Both the position numbers and the translations under genes were made by a program. This document shows, in pieces, positions 43,161 through 54,574 of a stretch of DNA of 64,000 bases. The first letter of the stretch is position 1, and each line of letters begins with the position of its first letter. Source of the stretch: Gnetum montanum (Eukaryota; Streptophyta; Gnetopsida; Gnetales; Gnetaceae); NCBI GenBank assembly GCA_015680685.1, contig MNCI01024031.1, forward strand, positions 157,238-221,237, read 5' to 3'. The notes below the pieces were generated by a model. That model saw only the letters and a program-made list of their open reading frames with translations, did not search any database and was not told the origin of the DNA.

Positions 43161-44885
43161 CGAAATGGCTATCCTGATGAGCAGTGGCAGCTTCTTGTTT
43201 TGTTTCTGAGGAAAATGAACAGCTCAGACATTTTATCCGTTTCTATCCACAATCTTGATATGCTTTTGGTTTGAAGTCCAACGGTTGCATGTACTGCCAA
43301 AATCATCCATAATAAGATGATGTTGAATTTAAACGGAAGTTTGCAGTGCTTCTCAATTAGAATACCCGTGATTCCGGTTCCATGGTACATAGTTGAACTT
43401 GAGACTCAGGTGACAATTACATAGAACCCTATAAATGCCATCAAAAAGCCCATATCATTTAGAAACAGACTTAAGATAGTACAAGCGCTAAACATGCCAT
43501 TCGAATTAGCAGGGTGTGACTAAGGATAAGGAGATTCATATCATTTCATCCGTAAATATCTCAAATTCCTTTAAAATTTTTTTCATAGATGCTTTCTACC
43601 TTTTTTAAAAAATATTCCAAGAAGAAAATCTTCCGGCATTACATTTTCAGTTAAAAGTAAATAAACCCACTTCATAAATGAAATTTGTTAAGCCCACTTA
43701 AGTGTGCACGTGTCAAAGCACAGTCGGAATATGCCACCGCCATTGGAATATGCAAGAGATCTGCATTAGAAAACAGGCAACATTATTTAGTCAATATTAT
43801 TCACAACCTAAGTTAAATTGCATGCAAGAGCAAACAGGAGGGTAGTTCCGTACTTTTCAACGCAGGCATAATAATTACAGATGACCCTTTAACATTACAT
43901 CAAGTGGCCCATAGCGACACGCTTATTTATTATTGCTATTAGCCACTTTGAAAATACGCAAGATTTCCAGGCTGAGCTTATCAAAAAGCAGTGAGAATAC
44001 GCAAATTCCACATCCAACTGAGGAGTTACTTAACAACATCATTGTGCCAGCGTCTATGGTGGGCCGTTGTTGAGAGTGTCGCATCCTAATACGTCCCTGT
44101 ATTCTCTATAAATCCGGAATTGATCATATACTCTTACCATTTTTAATTTTCTTGTACTCAAAAGAGGAGTGTGGAATGGTTGAATGCAGTCAATTTCACA
44201 AATTGAAAATGATAGTCTTGGAACAGAGTCCAACTTGTCTTCAATGTGTTAAATTCACTCAGTTGACCACCCCACAACCACCACTAATAACCACATGAAT
44301 ACTTGCATTGAAGGTAAGAGAATAATGTGATTTTTCATTACTCATACATATGCTCTACGTGGTCAAATAGCAATCCAACTATTAGATTTTCCTTTTTGGT
44401 TGAACTTTTTATTATGTTTGTAATAGAAAATTAATGTCTTAGAATTTTTTACAAGAAAATCAACCTTTTATAATTGACAGTAATATTGATAGTATGAAAT
44501 TGTAAGATCATAACTCTTCTTTTGTAATAATAACTGCTCTTTGTAGTTCTTGGTAGTTCTGAGTATTGTAAGTCCTACTGACTTAGCTGCTTACAATGTA
44601 CTAATGCCATCCTTTGATACTTGTTCCTTATTTTAGTAATTTGTAACATCATCTTTGGGCTTCTTGTATTTCTATGTCTTACCTTGCTAAGAACTTCATG
44701 TGTTTTGGTGATGTTGTTTTTGGCAGTATATCTTCTCTTGGTTCGTATTCACTTTTGCATTGTAAGATATAATATACTTATAATTGTAGTTCGTAACTCA
44801 ATCTATTACAAACTCTTATACGTGGACTTATCATAGTCTCACATTTTACTTTGTTAACTCTTTTTCAACTTAACTTCTTCCTTAT
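43161..44885. other. Intergenic region upstream of the PsbP-domain gene
   Basis: It contains the 5' UTR and promoter of the gene on the minus strand, but no convincing TATA box was identified. The rest is AT-rich, with no recognisable gene, up to the LTR of element C. Confidence 0.5.
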
Positions 44886-45685
44886 TGATGAGCGGTGAAG
44901 GTACCTTATGAGTGGCGAGGTACCCCTACACTCAACTATATGAATACGAGCGTTTCACGCACGATCTAGTCGAACTCCAAGGACTAACTGCTTATGCACC
45001 TTAATGGAACACTCAGGGTTAATCAATCGTTGTCTTCCCAAACTTACTTGTATTGTCACGGTTGTATGGTTAAGTAAGCTTGAGGTATATGATTTTTATA
45101 GCTTTTGTCTTTTTTATGTCTTCTGCTAATAAAGGAGAGGGAGAGAGAACTAAGTGGCTAACTTACATTAACTATTCATTAACTAGTTTTTAAATGTTCT
45201 TAACACCAGTATCTATTCCCACTTGCCGTACACATCCTGAACCAGTGCAATGCTGCTGGGATTACCAAATGCTAATCGTTATTAGGTTATCAAGCGCTAC
45301 ACCCATGCTCGAAGTGGTCGTACTGAGTGTATTTAACTAAGGGGGTTGAAGGTTGAGAGAGATATTAATTAACTAGGAAAGCGTTAAATAATCATTAATT
45401 ACTAATTAGCTTAATCTGTATGCTGCAAGGTTTATCATAAAGTTCGTCTTTATTGCCATACACAAAATTGTGCTCAGGTACAAACTGCTCGAATAAAGAT
45501 CCGTTCATTTTATGACTCCTAATGCGGGCACACAGAAATAATTTTAACTCCGAAATCACAAAATTGCAAGAGTCTGGCTAAGGGTCTAAGTCTAATTACC
45601 TTGGAACCAAGGGCACTGCCTCTTATTTATAGAAGATGAGGCAGGACACGATATCGCGTGGTGGATGCGATATCACTGCTCATCA
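44886..45685 (-). repeat. 3' LTR of element C
   Basis: About 800 bp, TGATGAG...CTCATCA. Its outer edge is unusual: TGATGAGCGGTGAAGGTACC is followed by a second near-copy, TGAGTGGCGAGGTACC, at 44909. The palindrome cluster is reduced to GATATCGCG pieces near 45650. Confidence 0.8.
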
Positions 45686-47698
45686 TATCCCATGACTAAA
45701 TGAAAACTCGTCTTCAAGTTTCTTACAAAATATTGGGAAGGTATGTGATTATTGACTTGAATGACAACTAATGGTGAATGGGATGACATGTGAATGGATC
45801 AACATTACAATACATGGCAACATTAGTGTTCATGACAACAAGAGTGAACACTATACACAATTGACATCTAGCCTTATTTGGTAGCTGAGAGAGAAGAGAG
45901 AGAGAGAGAGAAAAGAAGACGTGTTACTGTTAACGCCAAGATTGCACCTTCCGTTGTCCATCCATGACCGCGCCATCAATCTTGTTACTTGCACAATCAT
46001 TCCAGCACTAGTCCATCCTAAGTGTTTCCTCCAAGTCCAGTCCATTGCTATATGATTGCCATATGCACACACAACATAATCACATATGAGCAAGGATAAG
46101 TAAATCACAATATAGTAGATACCTTGCCTCGGTGTAAGATCCATTGGCTAAGTTGTGATATGGCCAGTACGGATTCTAGAGATATAACACTGGTGACTAC
46201 CCAAGGTGTAGGGGTTAGGAAAAATTTAAAAAATTGGACTAGGGCCCCCATGACTAAAAGCGATCCTCTGGTAGTGATAGAATGAAAAAAGATAAGGAAT
46301 AAAAAAGATGGAGAAAAAGAAACAACAACAATGCCGATAAAATGGATGTTAGAGATAGGAATGAAACAACAAAAAATTGATTGTAGAAATGTTTAAGGAA
46401 AAGAAGTTAACTGATGCACCAATTAGAAATGCTAGTGGGTCCTCCCCAAAGCAGGCTTATGCCCTTTATGCTATGACAAACCCACATTCAAAGAGTCCGT
46501 AGGCTCTGGAAATGTCATTTGGGAGCAAGAGTTAAAGACTTAACCCCAAGAATTCACCAAAGAGAAAACAATGCATCAACCAAAATATATACTATTGATA
46601 CAACCGACAATGAGGTGGAAAATGGAGAAAAAATTATGGGAAGAAGAGAATGGAATGGAGTCCCAAGAACAAGGTGGTGTACATCCCCTTGTGTATTTAT
46701 GATTAATGTGACTGAGTAGATCTCATTCCAAATCTAGCCTCAAACAATCCTCATCTAGTGACTTTGCATTAATACACTTGTCCAGTCCATCCACTTGAAG
46801 TAACAAGAATGCTTCCGCCAAAGAGTCACCACCATTTCGAGGAAAACGAGAAAAGAAGAAGTAGGAAGTGAGAAAGGGCCTTAGTTAGAGGGAACATGTC
46901 TGTTTAGTTCCATAACAAGTGCGTGTAGCCCATATGATTATTTTGTCTAAGGGGTGTGCTTTGAATTCTAACTGTGTTTGTTTTTTTTTTTGTTTGCGTG
47001 AGAACCACACCATGTAAAGACTTATTTTTATTGGCTCAGCTTCTCGATAATGGAGCAATGTCAGAATGGTAAGGAAAACTCAAGAAGAAAACATCCAAGC
47101 ACCCAAGAGAATAGCTAGCACAAATGAATCAAATCCCCTTGAAGTCATACCATTTTTAGTCCTTGAGTCCTTCCTTAATTTGAGAAATGCCCAATCACCA
47201 ATTCGTTACTAGTTTTATTATTAAAGAAGGGGACTGTATAGCTCTAAGCCAAGAGAGACCAGAGAAATTCATGGATGCATGGATGACATGGACTCATTGC
47301 TTGTTATATCAAAAGCCCCATACCTTAGTGTCAACATTAGAAATCAATAGAATACAGTTCATACCACCATCAGGAGCACTTATTAGGTGACGAATCTAAC
47401 AAAACAAAAACAACAAACAAAGACAAAAACAAAAACAAAAACAAACAGTCACACAAAGAAATGAAAAAGTATAAATGATGTTGCAAAACAAAAACAAGAA
47501 AAGTTAAAAAAAATTTGTAAAACAAAAATGTGTAAAACAAAAACTTAAAAAGGAACTAAGGGCCTCAAATGGTTAGCAGAGGTAGCTATCTCTCCCATGA
47601 TTGAGTTGGAAGGAGGAGATCTGAAATAGTGAGCATGGTCGTCCCTTCTCAGAGGTATTATGTGCATTGACCGTTCTAAAGTCATGGAAGGGTTTGGT
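45686..47698 (-). other. 3' non-coding region of element C
   Basis: Matches the 3' region of element B. A frame at 46144-45851 aligns over about 60 residues with a frame in B (about 38708-38940), though with gaps and few identities. No env-like domain is recognised. An A-rich stretch with repeated ACAAAAAC occurs near 47400-47560. Confidence 0.6.
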
Positions 47699-48991
47699 CT
47701 ATTGCACATTGACTAACAATCTCTTATTAGGGCTCTCAAGTTTATATATGGTCATGGCCCCTGAAGGAAAGGTTGTATGAATAATGTAAGGTCCTTTCCA
47801 TAGTGTTTGAAATTTTGTGCGTTGTGGCACATGTGTGGGGTTCCAGTAGAGAACCTTATCTCTTGGTTGATACTTAACCTTTCGAATCTTCAAGTCATGA
47901 CGTTGCTTGTTATATGTCTTGTGCAACTCATTTGATGACAGGGCAGCTAATCGATTTTTGTCTAGCATGTTTAAAGTTGCCAACCTTTGTTTTTGTGCTA
48001 GATCATGATCGAGGTGGAGGTCACAAGCCATTGAGAGTGTATAGAGCTCGGTTTGATTCGGAAGCGTTGGAAGCTTTCTGTACACTAACTCATAGGGAGA
48101 GTAGCCTATAGGGAGTCTCCAGGTGGAGCGGTATGCCCAAACAGCATCATTTAGTTTAGTGCTCCAATCTTGCCTATACTTGCTAATTTTTCTAGTCAAT
48201 ATTTTAGTGATCTCCCTATTGGTAACCTTAGCTTGTTCATTAGCTTGGGGGTGATAAGGTGTAGTCAATTTATGTTCAACCCCTAAGTATTGCATTAACT
48301 TTCGAAAAGTTGCACTTGTGAAGTGTGTTTTATTATCCTAAATAAGTGCATGTGGCACACAAAACCTATTTACGATTTGTTGTTGCACAAATCGTGCAGT
48401 TGTAGACGATGTGTAGTCTGTAACAACAACTGCTTCAGCCCATTTTGTTAGATAGTCTACGACAACTACAATGTAAGCTTTTCCATTGGACATTGGTGTA
48501 ATGGGCCCCATAAAATCTATTCCCCAAATGTTGAAGGGTTCTAATGGTTGAATCCATTGTTGCAAATCCTCCATTTTAGTAGTCATTCCCCCATCATGTT
48601 GACAACGCTCACAAGATTGGACAAATTGATGGGCATCCCGAAATAATGTTGGCCAGTAATATCCTGCAAGCAAGATCTTAATAGTCATTCATCTCCCCGC
48701 ATAGTGACCGCCACAAGGGCCCTCATGAGCATCTTGGAGAACTCTCAGTTGGTCTACCTTGGGTGCACACCATTGAACCAAGCCATCAGGACACACTTTG
48801 TAAAGTTGTCCATTGATCTCCATGAAGTACTTGGCTCTGTGAAGAAACTGTTGTTTCTTCCTAAAGTCCAGCTCATATGGTGTTTGTTGAGTAAGGAGAT
48901 AGGTGAGAATGCTACTATACCAGTTTTTCTTCATGGGTTGGTTATTCACTACCTCGGCAAAGAGGGCTTCATCAGGAAAATGATCAGACAT
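47699..48991 (-). pseudogene. Integrase of element C, broken
   Basis: Three pieces: 48991-48689 with the start of the H-H-C-C zinc region (HEGPCGGHYAGR); 48688-48338 with CERCQ and the core WGIDFMGP ... VVVDYLTKWAEA; and 48295-47699 with YHPQANEQAKVTNREITK (containing the expected Glu) and the C-terminal YQPRDKVLYWNP block. Integrase joins element cDNA to the chromosome. Stops between the pieces destroy the frame. No chromodomain is seen, consistent with the Athila/Tat branch. Confidence 0.8.
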
Positions 48992-49015
48992 TACATATTC
49001 ATCCTCTTTGCTATC

Positions 49016-50254
49016 CTAGTGCAACCGAAATAAATGATCTGCAACTACGTTCTCAGTGCCTTTTCGATCGATCATCGTTAGATTGAACTCTTGTAGGATT
49101 ACCAGCCATTGTATAATACGAGGGCTAACCATTAGCTTGTTCATGAGGAATCGGATTGCACTATGATCCATGTGGATGGACACTTTGTAACCTAACACAT
49201 AGTGCCTAAACTTATCCAGTGCAAACACTATAGCCATTAATTCTTTCTCTGTGGTTGTGTAGTTAAGTTGTGCATCGACGATACTTTTACTTGCATAGTG
49301 GATGTAGTAAGGGTGTTTTTGATCATCTAACTGTGTAAGTATGGCTCCTAAAGCATAATTGGACATGTTAGTCATTATGTGGAACGGTTTGGACCAGTTA
49401 GGAGCTTGTAGAATGGGAGTTTCTACAAGCTTTCATTTCATAGTTTGGTATGCTCGTTCACATTCCCTGGTCCACTCAAATGGTATGTCCTTTTTTGTTA
49501 GCTCTACCAACGGTTTGGCAATCTTGGAGAAGTTCTCAATGAATCTCCTATAGTAGCCAGTGTATCCAAGGAATGACCGAATGTCTTTGACAGTTTTCGG
49601 TTGATAGGTGATTCCTTGGATGACCCTAATTTTATCTGGGTCTACCTCTATTCCTGCATGTAAAACCTTATGCCCAAGTACTATGCCTTCTTGGACCATT
49701 AAATGGCTTTTCTGCCAGTTAAGCCTTAAATTGGTTTCTACGCATCTTTTCAGCACTTGCTCTAATTAGTCCAAGGCTTGATCAAAACTTGTTCCATAGG
49801 TGGAGAAGTCATCCATAAAGACTTCCACTCCATTCCCTATATGCTGTTGGAATATGCTTAGAACTAGGCGTTAAAATATGGCAGGAGCATTGCACAAGCC
49901 AAATAACATTTGTTTATATGCAAACGTTTGCCAAGGACTGGTGAACGTTGTCTTGGCTTGGTCTTTTGGGGCTATCCATATTTGGTTGTATCCACTATAG
50001 GCATCCAGGAAACTATAATAGCGATGCCCTGTTATGGTGTCTAAGACTTGGTCAATGAATGGCAATAGAAAGTGATCCTTAAATGTTGCCATGTTCAGTA
50101 GCCTAAAATCTATGCACACCCTCCATTTGCCTTCCTTTTTAGGCACAATCACCAGAGGGCTAACCCATTCGCTATCAGTAATGGGATATATGAACCCAGC
50201 CTTAAGAAGCTGTTCTATTTCTTCTTTTACTACTTGCTTCAATTTTGGGTTCAA
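49016..50254 (-). pseudogene. Reverse transcriptase and RNase H of element C, broken
   Basis: RT: WVSPLVIVPKKEGKWRVCID, YYSFLDAYSGYNQI and QTFAYKQMLFGLCNAPAIF (50254-49871), then a V-F-M-D-D active site near 49825 in a piece cut by stops, and LGYTGYYRRFIENFSKIAKP (49756-49433). RNase H (49375-49016) begins MTNMSNYALGAIL, so the first catalytic Asp is Asn. YTTTEKELMAIVFALDKFRHY keeps the Glu and HMDHSAIRFLM a further Asp. The product copied element RNA into DNA; it is inactive here. Confidence 0.8.
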
Positions 50255-50282
50255 TCACCTTTGTGGTTGTTTTTGAGGTTTC

Positions 50283-51461
50283 ATGGAGGGGTCAGTGTAA
50301 ATCCTATGCTGGCATATCCTAGGATCTATTCCAGTTAATTCAAGATATGACTAGGCAAAGGATTTTAACCACTTGTTTATTACCTTCAACAGTCTCCCTT
50401 TTTGTTTTGGAAGTAATTCTTGCGTTGATGATTACTGATTTTCCATTTTCAAGAATCATATATTCCAGATTGGTGGGCAATGGTTTCAATTCTAGGGGCT
50501 CTTGTTTGAATTTTTTAGGAATTTCCAACTTCCCCCAGTTGATGTTTTCAAGGTTAAGGCTTGGAAGTTGGTAGCGGACTTTCTCTAGTGCGTTTATGCT
50601 TTCGATGTAAGTGCAAGTTATTTCCTTAGTTGGTTCCATGCACGTTAGTGAGTTGCTCTCTTAATCAGCTATCAGCCACTGGGTGTCTTCTTGTCATGTG
50701 GCTGCTACATACAGGCACTTTTGTATGTCAATGTCTTGTGCACACCGATTGCATGTAGGCAATGCTAAACTTTGCACAACCCATGATCTCTGCACACAAT
50801 TACACCCTGTATCACTGTATGTGATGCATGGAACCTTCTTCTTCTTGATCTTTCCAAAAGTGTTCTCCTTAGATATTTCTAGGGAAAGATCACAGATTCC
50901 TAGGCATGCATCTATAGTACTTAGCCATGCCCTTCCCATTATTATTGGGAAGTCCCCTTTATTGTTATTCAATTGTATCACTAGGAAATTAGCTGGGTAT
51001 GACCACCCACACACAATGGTGATGATGTCCTCCACCAGTCCCAAGGGAACAGTGATGGACTGGTCAGCCAGATCTAGGCGAATATTGCTCTTCTTTAATG
51101 GAGGCAAGTTCTAGGCTTTGTACATTTCTTGCAATATTAAGTTGACTCTATAACCTGAGTCCAGAAGAGCTTTGCATGGCTCATTCCCAGCGATTTGGAG
51201 ATAGATTAGAGGGCTTTTAGGATCAGAGAATTTCCTAGGAAGGTGGCCAACCTTGATCCAGTTAGTAATGACATGTGTTAACATAACTGTATGCGTTGAG
51301 CTTAGTGTTTGGTTCGAAGGGAGCTTTGAAGCCTTATTTGATGGGGAGATGTTTAGAGGTTCAACCGCTTGTGGTTGTAAGGGCTTGGTTGGACTATTGG
51401 TTCTAAAGAAAGGTCTTTTCTTCATACGGTTGTCAGAACTAATAGCGGGTTTAGGATTCAC
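50283..51461 (-). pseudogene. Protease region of element C
   Basis: The active site reads KALLDSGYRVNLI (51461-51111 piece, D-S-G kept). The following piece (51107-50694) has NIRLDLADQSITVPLGLVED and IIMGRAWLSTIDACLGICD, separated from the first by a stop. The segment 50639-50340 is the linker to RT. It aligns with element B along its full length. Confidence 0.75.
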
Positions 51462-51469
51462 AGCCCTTG

Positions 51470-52958
51470 TGGCATTGCATTACTATGGTTTTTTGTATCT
51501 GAATCCACAACCTCTTCTGTGATGGCCATTTTGCCCTTACCCTTGTTACGTGCATTTTCCACTTCTCTCTTTTTCTTTTTGTCGCAGTCACTACCTCGCT
51601 CCCTAGACTCCTCTACAATTTTAAGAACAGTTTCAAACCTACTATCCAAGGAGTCCCACATTTGGTCTACCTTTGTTGATACTTCTGTTGTTAACTTTTG
51701 GAGAGGCAAAGTTTTCCTATTCACCATCACTTTGAGTGGTGACTCTTATTCCTCCTCACAAAATCTCACTCCCCCTTTTTCAGACTGAAGGATCTCGGTT
51801 GTATTCTTCCACACTTTCTCTCTTTCGTAGCTCACCTTTTTCTTTGGATACTTGCTCTAGCATTCAATGAATTTGATGAGACCTAGGCTTCGATAATCTT
51901 CCTTGGGCATACCTCCCAAGGGTTCTTCTTGTTTCATGCCTAAGCCCATTCACAAGATGGTGTAGTTGATCTTACTGCGAATAACCATGGCCAGGGAAAC
52001 GATGTAATAGTGCGTAATAATGGCCCATGGCAGCATCCAAGGTTTCATGATTACCTTACTTCCATCCTTGGATTTTCTTTTGTAGGTTAGACACTTGGGA
52101 GTACGTTTGGTACTTATCATTGAACAATTCTAACATTGTACTCCACCTCTGAATGGATTCCGGTTCTAAGGACTGGTACCAGCTTTTAGCTTCTTTCACT
52201 AGTGTCCTTGGGAACAACTTCAATTTTTTCCATNTCTTAGAGTGCCCTCATCCGTGTTCTTGACTATCTCGTCGATGTCTTTCACTTTGTTTTCCTTTAT
52301 CCTCACGATTGGTTTCCCTATGACTATGTCCAGACACTGAAGGAGAGGGTGAAGATGACGATGAGGATGAAGATGACGATGAAGGTGAAGAAGAAGGAGA
52401 ATCATCACCATGACAGTGTTTTCTACCTTTTTTTTGCTGGTCTCAGCCTCGATCGTGATCACGATCAGAACGTTCGCCCTTATCGTGTATTCGTGTTCCC
52501 TTGTTGAACACTTCATGTTTGTGGGTATCAGAACCAAGGTTATGAATAATGGAGTGAAGGTTTTGATATACCACCTCCTGACCAGTGTTAGGAGGAGGAA
52601 CATCATTTTGTGGGGAACCTATTGAAGTAGGTTCACCATCCTCAATTTCACTCAAAATGTGCGGAGCATCATGGGGCCATTTACCCTTCAAGGATGTATG
52701 GTATCTCTCCTGTCACAAGTCCCTTTGACATTGTGCTTCTGTGGGATGATAGTCCCTTGAGTCATGATCACATACAACATATTTTGTGTATAAAAGCGGT
52801 ATGCCTATTTGTGTGAGAGCATGAAGGAGCATATTGGGAACTGATCGGTCTGGAGGTAGCACTATGTTACCCTCCAAGTCTCTCCAATGTAGTTGTTCAT
52901 CTTGGTGGAGAATAAAGGTGAAATCGGGTACGTACTCATCGGGATGAGTATATACCAC
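51470..52958 (-). pseudogene. gag of element C, broken
   Basis: The N-terminal piece (52958-52713) has YVPDFTFILHQDEQLHWRDL and PNMLLHALTQIG. The linker (52691-52230) is His/Arg-rich. Between 52240 and 52220 the sequence (with one N at 52233) jumps, compared with copy A, from the linker to the capsid part, losing about 250 bp with NIPxFEGGYN. The remainder to 51470 is a frameshifted capsid and Lys-rich tail. Confidence 0.75.
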
Positions 52959-53192
52959 ATGAAACTATTAAGGAACTGGCAGATCTTGGTTACGTTTATT
53001 ATGTCGCCAACTGCCTCTTGTGTTAGTCTTGGGCAGTGAAGTGCTCTTATGCAAAGAAGAAGACATCTTGTTTTGTTCGGTGTGCAATGTACTATTGTCT
53101 TGTATTTTTTTGATTAACCCTAAGGGTTCGTTCTAATGTTCCAACGATATGAATGATCTCCTATGTTCTATGCAGTGCACAAAGAACTAAGT

Positions 53193-53209
53193 CCATGGCA
53201 ATGGCGCCA
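53193..53209 (-). promoter_or_regulatory. Primer binding site, tRNA-Asp type, element C
   Basis: Minus strand TGGCGCCATTGCCATGG, two or three mismatches from the tRNA-Asp complement, one base inside the LTR end. Confidence 0.75.
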
Positions 53210-53210
53210 A

Positions 53211-54018
53211 TGATGAGTGGCAAGGTATCCCTACACTCAACCATATGAATATGAGCGTTTCACGCACGATCCAGTCAAACTCCAAGGACTAAGTGCTTAT
53301 GCACCTTAATGGAACACTCAGGGTTAATCAATTGTTGTCTTCCCAAAGTTATTTGTATTGTCATGGTTGTATGGTTAAGTAAGCTTAAGGTATATGATTT
53401 TTATAGCTTTTGTCTTTTTTATGTCTTCTGCTAATAAAGGAGAGGGAGAGAGAACTAAGTGGCTAACTTACATTAACTATTCATTAACTAGTTTTTAAAT
53501 GTTCCTAACACTAGTATCTATTTCCACTTGTCGTACACATCCTGAATGAGTGCAACACTATTGGGATTACCAAACGCTAATCGTTATTGGATTAACAAGC
53601 GCTACACGCATGCTCGAAGCAGTCGTATTGAGTGTATTTAACTAAGGGGGTTGAAGGTTGAGAGAGATATTAATTAACTAGGAAAGCATTAAATAATCAT
53701 TAATTAATAATTAGCTTAATCTGTATGCTGCAAGGTTTATCATAAAGTTCGTCTTTATTACCATACACAAAATTATGCTCAAGTACAAATTGCTTGAATA
53801 AAGATCCGTTCACTCTATGACTCCTATTGTGGGCGCACAGAAAAAATTCTAACTCTGGAATCACAAAACTGCAAGAGTTTGGCTAAGGGTCTAAGTCTAA
53901 TTACCTTGGAACCAAGGGCACCACCTCTTATTTATAGAAGATGAGGCAGGATGTGAGATCGCGTGGTGGATGTGATATCGCATATGCGATATCACGTATG
54001 CGATATCGTGGCTCATCA
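53211..54018 (-). repeat. 5' LTR of element C
   Basis: 808 bp, TGATGAG...CTCATCA. Palindromes GATATCGCATATGCGATATC and relatives at about 53973-54008 precede the TATA box on the minus strand. The inverted repeat TCTTTATT/AATAAAGA around the sense AATAAA is kept (near 53752-53807). Confidence 0.85.
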
Positions 54019-54570
54019 GTATCCCTATGCCCAACCATACGAATCACAAAGTGTTTACGTGCAATCCAGTTGAATTCCATGGACTCTCTAGTTTCTAGTG
54101 CACTAGTCTTTTAGGAAGTGAATTTTGTCCTAAGGTCATTTGGTGTCTTTCCAATTACACTTGTGAAGTACAAAAGTATGGTTAACTGTAATCGAGGCAT
54201 ATGATTTTTATTATTTTATGTTTTATGGTTTCGATGCTTAAAGAGAGAGATGAAGTAATTTAATGACTAATTTAATTTAACTAACTAATTGGTCCCTAGT
54301 TAGTCCTAACATAAGCATTTGATCCCACTTTCCGTACACATCCTAAACCCACATATTCACTGCTAGGTTACGAAGCACTATGCTATTGGGCACACCAAGA
54401 AATAACGCTGCTAGGATTACCAAGTGAATATGTGTTTATGCTCAAAGCGGTCATACTTATGTACTTAATCTATTTAGTTTAATTGATTAAAGTATAATTT
54501 AGCTTAATTAATTGAATATTTAATAAAAACAATGGATGCATAAATAAAACATTTAAGCTATCCAGAATGT
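54019..54570 (-). repeat. Decayed partial LTR of the Athila-like family
   Basis: It starts GTATCCCTATGCCCAACCAT and follows the LTR of C in order (for example CGTACACATCC and AAGCGGTCATACT), with many substitutions. It ends before the palindrome and TATA part. Element C lies directly against it, so C may have inserted in or beside an older LTR. Confidence 0.6.
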
Positions 54571-54574
54571 TATA

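Larger units (their letters stand above)
44886..54018 (-). mobile_element. Athila-like element C with gag, protease and pol, all broken
   Basis: Minus-strand order: 5' LTR 54018-53211, PBS, gag, protease, RT, RNase H, integrase, a 2-kb non-coding region, 3' LTR 45685-44886. RT and integrase motifs, the tRNA-Asp PBS and the long 3' region fit the Athila branch of Ty3 elements. It is the only family member here with pol. The flanking bases CTTAT and GTATC do not match, so the target duplication has decayed or the ends have been altered. Confidence 0.85.

Noticed and set aside
42940-43209. Plus-strand ORF opposite exon 1 of the PsbP-domain gene
   Set aside because: It is antisense to a well-supported exon and shows no recognisable domain.
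12531-54018. Copy A LTR and element C as the ends of one element
   Set aside because: C has its own LTR pair at 44886-45685 and 53211-54018, and copy A has its own PBS and gag next to its LTR.
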